From: Chamaecrista fasciculata
Lineage: Eukaryota; Streptophyta; Magnoliopsida; Fabales; Fabaceae
Length of the DNA stretch: 64,000 bases
NCBI GenBank assembly: GCA_003254925.1
Contig: QANZ01019100.1
Location: forward strand, 501,684 to 565,683
Direction: 5' to 3'
Every line of letters begins with the position of its first letter. The first letter of the stretch is position 1. Below the pieces are notes generated by a model that saw nothing but the letters and a program-made list of their open reading frames with translations, made no database searches and was not told where the DNA came from. Shown here in pieces: positions 49,226 to 61,300 of the stretch. Both the position numbers and the translations under genes were made by a program.

Positions 49226-50129
49226 GTGTTTTTTTTTATCTGTTTCTATTTTATAAACAAACCAAGAAAAGAAATCCCTCTTTGTGAAGGGTAGGATATC
49301 CATATATAGCTTCAGGTTTCAGTGTGTTTAATTAGTTTAATGGTATATCAAGTTATCAACTGTGAAATTAGGGAGACGACTGTGACTTTTTTTTTGGATC
49401 CTCGGAAGAAATCCTCTGTTTTTGTGTATTGCTATTATTTAAACTAGTGGACTTAGCTTGTTTGCCTTTATGAGAATCTGATATGACCTTGTGTTTTAAC
49501 TAGTAACCTGGTCTGTTGTAAGTTTAGGCAACGGTCTAGCTACTTTGATTGTCTTAACATTCCAGTACTGCCACTAGATAGAACTCTATCCTTACGAATA
49601 AGAATTTCTCTCGTTTGGATTTGTTTATTCTTTCTATTTCAAACACGTGTTAATTAATGCAAATTAATTGAATGTCAATGGAGGATATGGAATATACACC
49701 CTTTTCTGTTACTTTCTTGCCCAACAAACAGGCATAATATATGTCAAATGTCATCAGTGCGATCATTCACTTTTTCTTAAAAGGGCAAAAAGTTAAAGCC
49801 ATGTTTCAATTCCTGATCATTATGTGTTCCCATTTGTTGTGAAGGAGTTCAACTTGAGCAGTCGAAAATCTGCACCACAATTCCTGATTTGGGTAAGGGT
49901 TAAGTGAGTGAATCTGTTTATGCTAAAGAAGAGGTTGGAGATTAAGGGGCTACCTTTGATGTTCTTTTACAAGTAATAAACTTATAATTGATAAATGTGA
50001 TTAACCTGTGGAAAGTAACGAAGACTACTTTGTCGCTGTGTGTGTTGTAGGCCATCCAATCCATTGTCTCAACTCTCAACCTCAATGGTGTACGGCCTGC
50101 GGTTTCTTCTGATGTTTTTTTTTTGGCTT
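49226..50129. other. Intergenic region downstream of the Dof gene
   Basis: The 3' untranslated region of the Dof gene and AT-rich flank. No gene is recognised up to the start of the tandem repeats at about 50130. Confidence 0.5.
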
Positions 50130-50725
50130 AAGTGCACTTTTGGTCCCAAAACTATAACAAAGGTTTCATTTTGGTCCCATAACTTTTTTTGTTGCAATTT
50201 TGATCCCATAACTATGACAAAGGTTTCATTTTGGTCCCATAACTTTTTTTGTTGCAATTTTGGTCCCATAACTATGACAAAGGTTTCATTNTCTTCTTAA
50301 ACCTCAATTCATGTTTCACATGTTTTTTACTTCTAATTTGACACTCTCCCTCGAGGGTTAACCCTTGGCCCTTGAGCCCCTGACTAAGTGGGAAACAGAT
50401 TAATATTATTTCCATTATCAATATACCAATCATCATGTATTAGTTACAAGTTTCTTATCAAAATCCTTAGTTTCAACCAATGAATCAGAGACATTGGCAT
50501 AAACACGGATAATACATGATGATTGATATATTGACACGTGAAATTTGTAGACAAGAGACAACACGACATATATATATATATGCAGACAATTAAAAGTTTA
50601 GGCTTAAGTGCACTTTTGGTCCCATAACTATGACAAAGGTTTCATTTTGGTCCCATAACTTTTTTTGTTGCAATTTTGGTCCCATAACTTCTCAAAAGGT
50701 TCCACCGTTAGTCCCTTGGTGAATT
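50130..50725. repeat. Dispersed TTTTGGTCCCATAAC repeats, two blocks
   Basis: Two blocks in direct orientation, 50125-50290 and 50602-50725, both open with GGCTTAAGTGCACTTTTGG. The unit of about 63 bp (ACTATGACAAAGGTTTCATT, then TTGGTCCCATAACTTTTTTT) occurs twice in the first block and once in the second. The first block breaks off at a single N (50291). Between the blocks is a 25-nt near-perfect inverted repeat (50418-50442 and 50510-50534). Confidence 0.75.
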
Positions 50726-51367
50726 CCATTCATATTTAGCCGTTAAGTATGACGTGGCATAGTGACTAGGATCATGATGTGACAAAATAAGATGAAATGG
50801 ACTGAAATAGGAACTATATGCAACATATTAAAACTTATCTATACCCAACCACCATATATACAAAGAGTGGTATTGATAGGGACCAATCTGGTGGGGAAGA
50901 AGAGACTTCAAGCAGAAGGCACCGACGAAGTTGATGGGATCCTCAACCAGAGTCGAACGACCAAAGCGGCGGCGACGNATCTTAAGTGTAAACACCTTGA
51001 GAATTTGTTATAAAAAAAATGAAACACCTTAAGGTAATTTTTAAAAAAATTCAAAAATAAATTTTATCTCCGCCGCAAAAACATATATATACTTAGAATA
51101 ATTTTTAAATTAAATATATTTTAATATTTTTTTATTTTTTAAAATATATAAATATAAAAAAACCTAAAATTTGGGAGGAAGAAAAGTATTTTTGCCTTAA
51201 ACTATAATAATTTCCGAGAGTCAAGCGAGCGGGCGTTTTAACTCAAAAGGCTGGAAACTGGAATTTCCCTCTCTAGGGTTTAAAGTGGGGTTCTCTTTCA
51301 ATTTTGATTTCAATCGCGAAGATCTCCGGCAAACTCAGAGACGACCTTTCTGATAGCAAATAGCACA
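50726..51367. other. NUP58 upstream region with repeat arm and single N
   Basis: A single N at 50978 is followed by CTTAAG-type hairpin sequence (50983-51030, including ACACCTTAAGG) and an AT-rich stretch to about 51165 that matches the sequence at 14500-14620. From about 51210 to 51367 lies the NUP58 leader and core promoter. Confidence 0.6.
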
Positions 51368-54300
51368 ATGTCATTTTCTTTGTTTTCAACGCCACAGCAA
51401 CAGCCGCTGTTTCAGCCTCCGCAGCAGCAGCAACAACAACAGCAGCAGGGAAGTATGTTCTTTCCACAGCAGCAGCAACAACAACCACAACCACAGCCAC
51501 AACTGCAACCCCAAATGCAGCCGCCACAACAGCAATTATTTCTGTTCACTACCGATAAAGCTCCCGCTAATTATAGTACCAAGTGGGCTGATCTTCATCC
51601 TGATTCTCAGAAGATTCTCCTTCAGATCGAGTATGTTGCTAGTTGCTGGTTTATTACAAATTCTAAGTTTCTGCTAAAATGTGAAGATGGGAAAAGGAAT
51701 TTGGTTTGTGAAGTCTGCCTAGTTCAATTATAGCAGTAGCGCGCAAACGTAAAATTGTGGAATTGCTCTAGGTGCCCCAGCTGCAAAATATATTGAAAAT
51801 TTATGTTGTTCCTCTTATTCTTCGACTCTAGAAAGTTGTATCTATTTAACTGCTGGTGAATTGCGCAAGAATAGAATATATTTAAACTTATAATGCAACC
51901 TATAGTTTTAATATCTTCAGCTCTGTCTTTTTATATAACTCTTTCATTTGTTGATACTCATTGTTTGCCTGTGTTATTTACTTATTTGTTACTTAGGGAG
52001 CGGATATTGGAGTATAGGGATGAAAGCCAGAGACTAGATCAGTGTAGTCGTCTCTATGATTCTTCAATTTCAAATGAAGGGTTTGAGCTTGATGCAAGTC
52101 ACATTGTTCAGGTGCTCATTTATCTTCATGTTCTTAATGCAATGCTTTTGCCTTGCCATGGTTGTTTAGTTATCTGCTTCATGGTTTTTTTTAATAATTA
52201 ATATTGCTTTGAGTTTTTGTGCTTTATTGGCTGTAAAACTTGCGGTGGTTTTGTTATGGCAAGGATCTCACCTCCTTACAAAAAGAATATAAGTACAAGT
52301 TATATTTTTTAGTTGAAGACTTGAAGCATATTTGATTTAATATATCTGAGTTCTGAAACCTCGATTTTGATAGTTTTTATGTAATTTTTTGAGGTGCTGA
52401 AAGGTTTCAGCTGACAGCTTACTGTGGCCTGTGATGTGACTAGAATTAAGCATGTGACACATAGAGTTCATGCTTTGCATTATAGTATGCAAATTTCAAG
52501 TAGTAGTAATAGAGCTGTACGCAGTGCTTGCCGTTTTTGTTATTGTCTTTAAGAGATCAAATCTGATTATCTTCCATAATTTTGAATATTTTGTTATTTG
52601 TTTTTTCTCATGCAAAATTCTGGAAAGGAGTATTGCAAAATTACTTGATACTTGAGACCAATGTGTTTTGCTCTGTTCATCTAAATTGATGCTCTTTAAA
52701 TCATATTAGTTCTTGTAAATAGGTTATATAACATAAGTAACACAAAAAACTCATGAGCGCTGATGTAATTTGTTGGTTTTCTAAAGGAATTGTAGAGTAG
52801 CTCTAAGGCTCGATTAGTTATACAACATCACAACCCTTACAGAAGCTTTGGGGAAGACTTGCTAACCTGTCTTCAAAAGATGCAGAAGCATCTGGGGTTA
52901 CTTATGTTTATGATATGATAACTTCTACTATCGGTGATTCATAGTTATTTGCTTTTCACTTATTGTTAAACTGATTGCTTTTCTGATGAACTATTAGCAA
53001 TTTTAACTTCCCCCATCCTCTTTCTGGTTTCTGTGTTTGTGCATACATGGATAGCAAGAATAGCAATTTCCTTGTGTTGTTGGACAGGAACTTGGTGGAA
53101 TCAGCACTGCTATGGAACGGCAAAAAACTTTGTTGCAGGAACTGATGTTTGTTGTTAAGGATAAGTTACGGAACACAGAAGTTGCTATTCGTTCTTTTAT
53201 GATGTTACGCCCAAGGTTCCTTCATCCTGGTGTAGGGGGTGCGTCAGGTGCCACAGCACCATCGCAAACTCCAGGAACAACCATGACACCTAGTTCAAGC
53301 AGCCAACCAACATCTACAACAATAGTGCCTGTTTTTGATTTTTACAATGGGCTTCCAAAGAAACCATCACCCTTTTTACAGCAAACAGTTCTAAGATTTG
53401 AGAAGTATCTTGGTGAATGTCGTCAGTGGATTGAAGAGTTGGAGCAGCTGCTTCTTTTAGACTCTGAGAGAAACAATTCTAATAACAGATCCTCATTATT
53501 GCAATCTCTTCCCAAAGTGATGGCAAATGTGCATGACTTTTTTGTTCATGTGGCTGCAAAGGTAAAGGAAAATGTATAGAGCATTTCAAATTATGTTATA
53601 CTATAAAGACCTCAGTATATTGCATGTCATCATTCATACTATAAATTAAACACTATGTTCTTAGTTATAGCAATAACGATAATTTTATCATGATCTATCA
53701 ATATTTCATCAATCTGAACATCTCTCTCTCTCTCCCCCCTTCTCTTCAATATTTTATTTAACTTACTAAAAGTTATGCATACAGATAATTCTCACTTCTT
53801 AGTCTTAATATAAGGTTAGATGAGTAAATTGTTTATTCCTTTGTGTCTTTGGTGCTGATATGGAATTGGAGTCATGCAAATTTTTTCAATTCATTGCCCT
53901 ACTGAATTGTAGCGTCTTAATTGGTCATGTCAATATATAATCCATATGGTTTACATTCCCTTAGGTCTTCATTGGTCATGTCAATATATAATCCATATGG
54001 TTTACATTCCCTTAGGTCTTCAGTGTGATATGAACGTGGAGTCGTTCAAATTTGAGTTCCCTGCCCTCCTGAATTTTAGCCTATTAACAGCTCATGTGGA
54101 AATGCTATGCCAGTGTCATATACTCATATACTGTTGCCTACGCTTTTTAATGAACAAGGAAAAAATGGTGTATTAGATCTGATGCGAGTGATATTCTCCC
54201 TTTACCTTAAGTTCTCATAAACACATAAAAGAAACTGCATCATATTGTTCTATTCCTTTCTACAGTGATAACAAGTTGTTAAATGCTTACTTAGGCGGAA

Positions 54301-55151
54301 AGCATTCATCAGTACATTGAATCTATGAAATCAGCTTACCTAGCTGATCAGCGCCGTTGGGGGGAAGTAAATGATCCCTTTTTAGAGGCTGATCGTCGAG
54401 AAACAGCAAGACAAGAAGCTGCCTCGAAAAGAGTTCATCCAACATTGCATTTACCTGCAAATACACAGCCATCAACCCAAGTTGCTGGGTTGTTTTCCAG
54501 TTCAGGAACTCAAGTGGTATCGGCTATTCCGCAGGCATCTGCAGCAACTGCGGCATCTTCATCAGGAAGTGGGTTTTCACTTTTTAGTACACCATCTTCA
54601 GCTCCACCATCTTCATCCATGTCATCTCTATTTACAACACCAACGACTTCTGCTCCAGCGTCAAATTTGTTTGGATCGTCCAGTGCTACACCTCAACCCT
54701 CACTTTTTAGTTCTTCATCAGCTTCCTTGTTTGCTCCTTCTTCCACTCCCTCTCTGTTCGGTGGTACCACCACACCATTTGGTGCAAGCACTGGAGGTTC
54801 ACTCTTTTCAACTCCATTTGCTTCAGGTACCTTCTTGTCTTCTTGAGCTTTTGTTTTGTCTAGTCTTTATTTTAAGCGTGGATAAAATGCAGTTACTTCA
54901 GGGAAAAAATAGTTGACTCAGAAAAACAAAATTTCATTATTGAGGGCCTTGGATAACTTTGAATTTGTTCTCAGGTGCTGCAACGGGATCAGGGGCAAGC
55001 TTTGGGGCTGGGTCGGTGAGTGAACTTTTAACTTCCTAGCTTAACATTTGGACCACACTGATGTTAATAAGAATGCATTTAATGAGCTTTTATTTCCATA
55101 ATGTTCTTGCAGAAATCATCACGGCCAAAATCCAGAACTGCTCGACGGTGA
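51368..55151 (+). CDS. NUP58: Nuclear pore complex protein NUP58
   Basis: An FG-type nucleoporin of the central channel, partner of Nup62 and Nup54. Six exons chain in phase: 51368-51630, 51997-52111, 53088-53561, 54295-54826, 54975-55015 and 55113-55151, giving 487 residues (Arabidopsis At4g37130 is similar). The N-terminus has a Gln/Pro-rich tract coded by CAG/CAA repeats. The structured middle contains ATNYSTKW-like APANYSTKWADLHPDSQKIL, then ERILEYRDESQRLDQCSRLY and a long coiled-coil region (MERQKTLLQELMFVVKDKLR; LRFEKYLGECRQWIEELEQL). The C-terminal part is a Ser-rich FG region with SLF, GLF and LFG repeats (SSASLFAPSSTPSLFGGTTT), ending in a basic tail KSSRPKSRTARR. The two last exons are short and easily missed. 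Confidence 0.95.
51421..51533 (+). repeat. CAG/CAA trinucleotide tract coding poly-Gln
   Basis: Imperfect CAG/CAA/CCA repeats code several Gln runs at the NUP58 N-terminus. Such tracts often change in length between accessions. Confidence 0.9.
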
Positions 55152-56035
55152 TTAAAGCCAATTTTTAATTTGGCAGGCTGACTTTTTTTGTACTAAAGAA
55201 ATCTACAATGGAGCATGTAAAATATTGATTTGTCCTTGTTAGCTGTTACATGGTCTAAATACGGCTTTTCGGTTGAATCTGATGGATCTTCGAAGTTCCA
55301 TTCTGTATCGTGGGAACTAGACGTCTTGTTGTAATCAGGGTTCTGCAATGTTCCATTTCTTTCCTTCCGTTTGTCATTTGCAGCGAGCTACTAGTGGATC
55401 CTTTTTTTTGTTTTTCTAATTTTGTTTTCTGTACTATTGTAGATTATTCTAGGTTAGATAGTTTTGGATATTCATATTTCATGGAGAATTGTAGCAGGGT
55501 TACCTAATTGGTACGGAATTTGTATGGGATACATTTTACTGAGATTTCTGTAGACACTACGAGCAATTCGTACGGTCTGCTACGAGCCTCTGATGTAATG
55601 AAACAATATAATTCGTTCTCTCTTTAACCCTGCTTGATGTGATTTTCAATATCTCAACAATATTAAAAATGAATAGGTGAAATGAGATTGACTATCAGAT
55701 TATCTGAAGCATTTCTAATTCTAATTAATCAAACATATTCTGACCTTGCCGGCCAAAGCAGTTACGAAAATTTAATCCCTTCGAACACTAAAACGCTCAT
55801 TTCTCTTTATCTAAAAATCAATTACCACTCTACCAAAAAAAAATCAATTCCCAAGTTGACATTGTTAGGATAATTTTAATTGTTCATTTTCGACTCATAA
55901 AATTAATTTTCGCTTAGACTGTTACACAAATAGTTGAAAAAAACTAAAATTTATGGTAATACCAAACAAGAAGAATTAATTCCCGAAGGATAAGCTTAAC
56001 CCTACAGTGTACACCATGTGTAGGAGAAATTCCTG
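55152..56035. other. Convergent 3' flanks of NUP58 and the PPR gene
   Basis: NUP58 (+) and the PPR gene (-) end towards each other here. The stretch holds their 3' untranslated regions and AT-rich DNA. No gene is seen. Confidence 0.55.
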
Positions 56036-58165
56036 TCACTCATTGTCATCAGTATCTGCTCTAATCATATTCTTCTGTAGTCTATGCAGTTCAACTTGCA
56101 CTTCATCAAACTTAAGGTGTGATTGATCTCCAGAAGAGAATACATGGATGTCATGCTTGGCCTCAATCCAACTTAGACCTGGATCTTTTTGCAGCATCAG
56201 TCCTCTTATCTTCCTCCTTATTTCTGCAACCTCGGTCCATCTCTGGGCTGCAGCATACAGATTAGAAAGCAAGACTAATGTTGGACCTTGTTCTGCATCC
56301 CGTCTCAAAACTTCATAAGCTGCACGAACACCCACTTCCAAATTTCCACCTACAACACAAGAGCTTAACAAGGTTCTCCAGAGTTCCAGATTATCTTCAA
56401 TATAAGGTGATTTGTTGATCATTTCTTCTGCCTCTTCCAGTAATGCTGCCCGACTCAACAAAGTTATCATACAAGAATAGTGCTTAGGCCCAGGTGTTAT
56501 ACCAATGGTGTTCATATAATTCCAGACGAATTTTCCTTTCTCAATCAATCTGCTATGACTGCAAGCAGACAATAAACACAAGAATGTCACTTCATTCGGA
56601 ATCAGACCTTTTTCAAGAATCCCCTCAAAAAGCTTGAATGCCTCCACCACCATTCCATGGCGACTATATCCTCCTAGCATTGTGTTCCAACACTTCAAAT
56701 CTGCATTTGAAACTTGGGAAAAAACCATTTCTGCAGCTTCGAGGCTACCGTTTTTGGCGTACATATCAACCAGACTACCGGAAACAGACACGTCGGTACA
56801 ATAGCCCAATTTAACAGCATAGGAGTGAATAATTTCACCTTGTCTTAAAATTGCAAGGTCAGCACATGCACTCAGAGCTCCACTGAGAACATAGTTATCA
56901 ACCTCGTAGCCTTCAAGATACATCTCACAAAAGAATCTAAGAGCATTTTTGGCATCGGCCAACCTGGAAAAGCCAGTTATCATTTCAGTCCATAGAATGA
57001 TATCCTTCTCTGGTATTGAATAAAATGCTTTCTGAGCAGCTTCTATGTCATTATTTTTAAAATACATAGACACTAGATTACTCCCCACAAATACACTTCT
57101 CTCAAGTCCTGCTTGGATAACCTGAGCATGAAGGGGTTTTCCAAAACTGAAAGATGGGAATGCACCAGTTGCAGATATAATGGCGGCATAAGTATACTCA
57201 TCTGGTTTAGGAAAACACATTTGTTGCAACTCGACAAACAAGCCCATGGCTTTCTTTCCATCATTGTTCTCTGAATACCCAGCAATCATTGAATTCCATG
57301 ACACCAAATCTGGGTTTTCCATTCCACTAAAAATGCTATTTGCTGTTTCTGTGTAACCGGCATTGCAGTACATGTCAAGCAGGGCATTTTGCAGATGTAA
57401 ATCAGCTGATACATTCCTGACGATTAAATGGGCATGAATGGATCGCCCTATTTGATAATCTTTCAGTTGGCTACATGCGTTCAAAATCATAGAATACGTG
57501 ACCTGTGTAGGGATACAACCAATGCTCACCATTTCACTAAAGAGGCAAAGACTTTGTTGGATCTTATTATTCTTCAAATTTCCCACAATCAAAGAATTCC
57601 AAGCAACATCATCTCTATAAGCCATGTCCCCAAAAACCATTTCCGCAGAATACAAATCCCCGCAATTTGAGTACATGTTAAGCAACGATGTCTGAACATA
57701 AATTTCATTGAAGAAACCAAGCCTCACAGCTCGGGCATGAAGTAACGATCCAACCAACCCATCTTCAAGCAATGAAGATGCTTGTAATAAACTTGTAAAA
57801 GTCAAACTGCTCGGCTTCAAACCTCTGGCTTCCATCTGGGTATACAACTTGAGGGCCGAAATCGCATGGTTTGATACTCGAGAACAGGCTGCAATAACGG
57901 TATTGAAAGAAACAACATTTCTGTGAGGCATTCTGTCGAACACCATCCAGGAGTCCCTGAGTGAACCGCATCGTGCATACAGGGAAATAATATTGTTGTA
58001 CAGAAACGGTGATTGCAACCCTAGAACAGTGGTGGTTAAGATGATAGCGTGAAGTTGACGCACCTTCTTCAGTGAGGTCGTGGTACTGCATTTTTGTACT
58101 AGGGCTTGAACTGCAAGAGAAGATGCTTCATATAACATTTGGCATCGGCGAGCATTACCCGCCAA
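56036..58165 (-). CDS. Pentatricopeptide repeat protein, PLS class with E domain
   Basis: An intronless 709-residue PPR protein, a family that processes or edits RNA in mitochondria or plastids. Repeats run from about residue 50 (FLYNNIISLYARCGSLRDSW) to about 600 in P-L-S order, with typical elements such as NVVSFNTVIAACSR, DDVAWNSLIVGNLKNNKIQQ, DLVSWNSMIAGYSENNDGKK and DLKCWNTMLGGYSRHGMVVE. An E/E+ region follows (NLELWRTLLSSCVVGGNLEV, GLSWIEAKHDIHVFSSGDQS). No DYW deaminase domain is present; the protein stops after HRLQKNMIRADTDDNE. An N-terminal transit peptide is not obvious. The closest Arabidopsis match I recall is At3g50420. The target RNA cannot be read from the sequence. It shares a 188-bp upstream region with the Lines-like gene. 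Confidence 0.93.
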   Translation of the reverse strand: MAGNARRCQMLYEASSLAVQALVQKCSTTTSLKKVRQLHAIILTTTVLGLQSPFLYNNIISLYARCGSLRDSWMVFDRMPHRNVVSFNTVIAACSRVSNHAISALKLYTQMEARGLKPSSLTFTSLLQASSLLEDGLVGSLLHARAVRLGFFNEIYVQTSLLNMYSNCGDLYSAEMVFGDMAYRDDVAWNSLIVGNLKNNKIQQSLCLFSEMVSIGCIPTQVTYSMILNACSQLKDYQIGRSIHAHLIVRNVSADLHLQNALLDMYCNAGYTETANSIFSGMENPDLVSWNSMIAGYSENNDGKKAMGLFVELQQMCFPKPDEYTYAAIISATGAFPSFSFGKPLHAQVIQAGLERSVFVGSNLVSMYFKNNDIEAAQKAFYSIPEKDIILWTEMITGFSRLADAKNALRFFCEMYLEGYEVDNYVLSGALSACADLAILRQGEIIHSYAVKLGYCTDVSVSGSLVDMYAKNGSLEAAEMVFSQVSNADLKCWNTMLGGYSRHGMVVEAFKLFEGILEKGLIPNEVTFLCLLSACSHSRLIEKGKFVWNYMNTIGITPGPKHYSCMITLLSRAALLEEAEEMINKSPYIEDNLELWRTLLSSCVVGGNLEVGVRAAYEVLRRDAEQGPTLVLLSNLYAAAQRWTEVAEIRRKIRGLMLQKDPGLSWIEAKHDIHVFSSGDQSHLKFDEVQVELHRLQKNMIRADTDDNE

Positions 58166-58353
58166 ATTGACACTTCACTTCAGGGCTCAGGCTTGTATAT
58201 TTTATTCGGACCATAAAAAAATAAAGAGAAAGAAAAATTCTTATTTTATGATATCCTAACAAAACGGCAGCGTTCGGTGTCTGTGAGTGCCTTATATGCT
58301 TCGAAGTTCGTAAATGGCTATATGCCACTTCAACGAAATTGCTGAGTCTGGAA
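58166..58353. promoter_or_regulatory. Shared upstream region of PPR and Lines-like genes
   Basis: The two start codons (58165 on minus, 58354 on plus) are only 188 bp apart, so this segment must hold both leaders and promoters. No clear TATA box is seen for either gene, which is usual for housekeeping genes arranged head to head. Confidence 0.6.
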
Positions 58354-61300
58354 ATGTCTCCGTCCGGCAAACTCTCGTGGCTTTGCTGTCTGATCGATGA
58401 GTCTCTTCGTTCCTACACAGTCTGTTTCGCTGTTCTCCATCATGAACGTTTCTTTCTTCTTTTCTTTTCACGCAATAAATGACTAGCTAAACCGGCTTAA
58501 TGTGATTCAGGAGCCAGAGGTTGCGATTTTGATATGCAAAGAGAAGGAGAAGGAGAGGGAAGTTCTGATTGCTCTTTCTCAGGTTTGTCTCTTTCCGTTC
58601 CTCACACACTGTTGTGTTAGCATTTAGCAACGTCAAGTTACCATGGAAACTTTATTGGATGCCATGTAATTTGTTATATCCATTTTAGGTCTTAAGAGAA
58701 ATTGAGCTGCGGGTTCAAGATTCTGAGTCTAACAAAGAGAAAGTTGTATTGAAGACGGCTCCGAGCAAAGAGTACTCTTGTGATTTGAACCCACATTCTG
58801 CTGCTCACCATTGCCTGTCTAGGATACTAACCGACATGGTGAGACTCGTGATCAGCTACTCATTGATATGCGTTCAATATACTATGCTTCAATTGCTCTA
58901 GTACTAAGGTTCTATTTGATCATGCGTTTTTTATTTTTTCGGTTATGCTTATTAGCTACTGGATTATCAATGCCAAAAATGGCCTGCACATTAAGGATTC
59001 GTGCCATTCGAAGCAGGTGGACACATTTGTTTAATGTGTTTTCTTAAGCTTCTTGCCTTGCACTTTCTGTCAACTCTTTTTGTATCCACTTTTACCAACT
59101 TTAGAATTTGAAGTATGTTGCTGGTAGGTAAGCTGGCCTTTTAGTTTCTTCAACAATCTGAATGTTCCTCTCATTCGGTATTTGCTTTTACTGACAGTTG
59201 ATTTTGCTCACTATCAAGAGTCAATTTGTTCAACATCTGGCTGTCAAGGCTCTTGTATTGACTTCTAAATTTGTGACTACAACGGTATGCAAAAGCAATT
59301 TTCTTCATAACTTTAAGTTGTATAGTAATTTCACATGTAATAAGTTACATATTAATAACTAGAAATCTCCTAAATCATATAATGCAGATATATACTACTT
59401 TGTGATTCACCATCCTTGCTACTTTTGCAGCGAAACAGTTGGAATGAATTTATTCAATTCTTGTGCTGTTTCTTGGAAGTGGCAATTGCCAGATCTGTAG
59501 GTGAAAATAGCAACNTTGAATATGTTATAGTTATGTATCTACATATGGCTTCGGAGATGGATAACTAGAAATCTCCTAAATCATATAATGCAGATATATA
59601 CTACTTTGTGATTCACCATCCTAGCTACTTTTGCAGCGAAACAGTTGGAATGAATTTATTCAATTCTTGTGCTGTTTCTTGGAAGTGGCAATTGCCAGAT
59701 CTGTAGGTGAAAATAGCAACTCTGATATATCAGACAGTAAATTTCTCAAGAAATTTGGATGGAAATATTGTGATTGGTCTACTGTGGCTGGCATCAACCA
59801 GGTGTTCCGTGCTATATTCAAGTATTTGAAGGAAGACTATGATGATCAATTTGTCAACGTGTACTATGATTCTGTCAATTCTTTCCTTTCAAAGGTTCCT
59901 TGGGATAAATTGGATCAGTACCAGCTTTGTTTCACTAATGGAATTAAGAAAAGTTCTTCCAGAAGTCCATTTCACCTCAACAACTTAAGTGCTATGGAGC
60001 CAAGAATTAACTTTCTTGGAACTTTTCTTCAGTTACTCTGTTCTTTGGTTGACCGAAATGATTGTGCAGAAACTGGAGATGGGTCTGCAAATGAACACCC
60101 ACTTCTTGTCACAGTAGTAAATCTGTTGCCTAGAATTGTAAAGTGGTGTCTCAACGGACAAGGAGGTAGCTCTCACTACATCATGCACTACTTTAAACAC
60201 AAGTTACTGGTATGGTTCATGCATCTACCTGAGAAATATTTTGCCTTTGTTTGATTGAATACAGATAAAGATACAATTAATTGTAGTTACCTAAAACTTT
60301 ATGCAAAAGTAGGATGTAGTTGTTATTATGAAAAATTCTTGTCATGATTGGTAGCACAATACATAAATTATCTTGCTTTTTTTTTTTTATAGAAAAAATA
60401 ATATATATTAATTGTCCTGCTTTTACTTTATTATAATTTTAGTAATTGTTTGAATTAAAAAAATGGGAGGAAAAAAATAAAGAAATTCTAAAATGCTCAA
60501 CTTTGATATAAAACAGTTTCTAGTTTATCGTTTTGGAATGGAACCTAGTTGACAATAACAACTTTTGGGATCATTGTCATCCTGTTATGTTGAGATTCAT
60601 ATTATATTATTCTTTAAAGTTTAAACTAATCACTCTGTACTCTGCAGGTCCTGATGACCAGGCTTAGTTCATACAAATGTCTGGATTGTTCTATCCTTCT
60701 TTCTTGGTTGAAGCTCCTTCACAATTACTTTCAAGAGCTTTTGCAGCAACCCTTAACTCAGTTTCAGTTTGATGAAGAAAAATGTCTTGAAGGTTCCCCA
60801 TTTTTATTTAGTCTATCTGATCGAGAAGTTAGTGGTATGCAATCTAGCCATCTACAGAGGCAAGCGGTGTTCCTCTTGCTGGACTTTTCTTCCAGTTTGA
60901 TCTCTCAAAAGGGAGATCCTGCAGGTCACCGCATTTGTTCAACTTTAAACTCTTGCTTGACCAACAACTTTCATCCAAAATCTGATTACTGCTGTGTAAA
61001 GATGGGTTTGCTAGAGATTTACAAGTGGCTCCAAGGACATCTTCCGACTGATATCTCTATCTACCATGAAAAATACTCGTGCATATGTGTAAACTTCATG
61101 TCTTCTTTCCTCCAGTTATATCTTGGGGAGGTCCGTTCCTCTCCCCCTTATCGCTACTTGTGCATATATTCTATGTATTAAGCTTGTGTGATACAGCTGT
61201 TATCCTGAAAACATTTTTTTCCTTTCTAGAATAGCAGTTTTTAAAGTTTTTGGGGCTTCCTATGGAGTGTTTGATTAAGATAAAGATGATGAGTGTGAAC

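Noticed and set aside
53946-54176. Frame with a repeated MVYIPLGL phrase in NUP58 intron 3
   Set aside because: It reflects a short tandem duplication in an intron (about 53920-54020); no coding support.
59431-59514. First copy of Lines-like exon 5 as an alternative exon
   Set aside because: It ends at an N and has no donor in frame; an assembly overlap explains it better.
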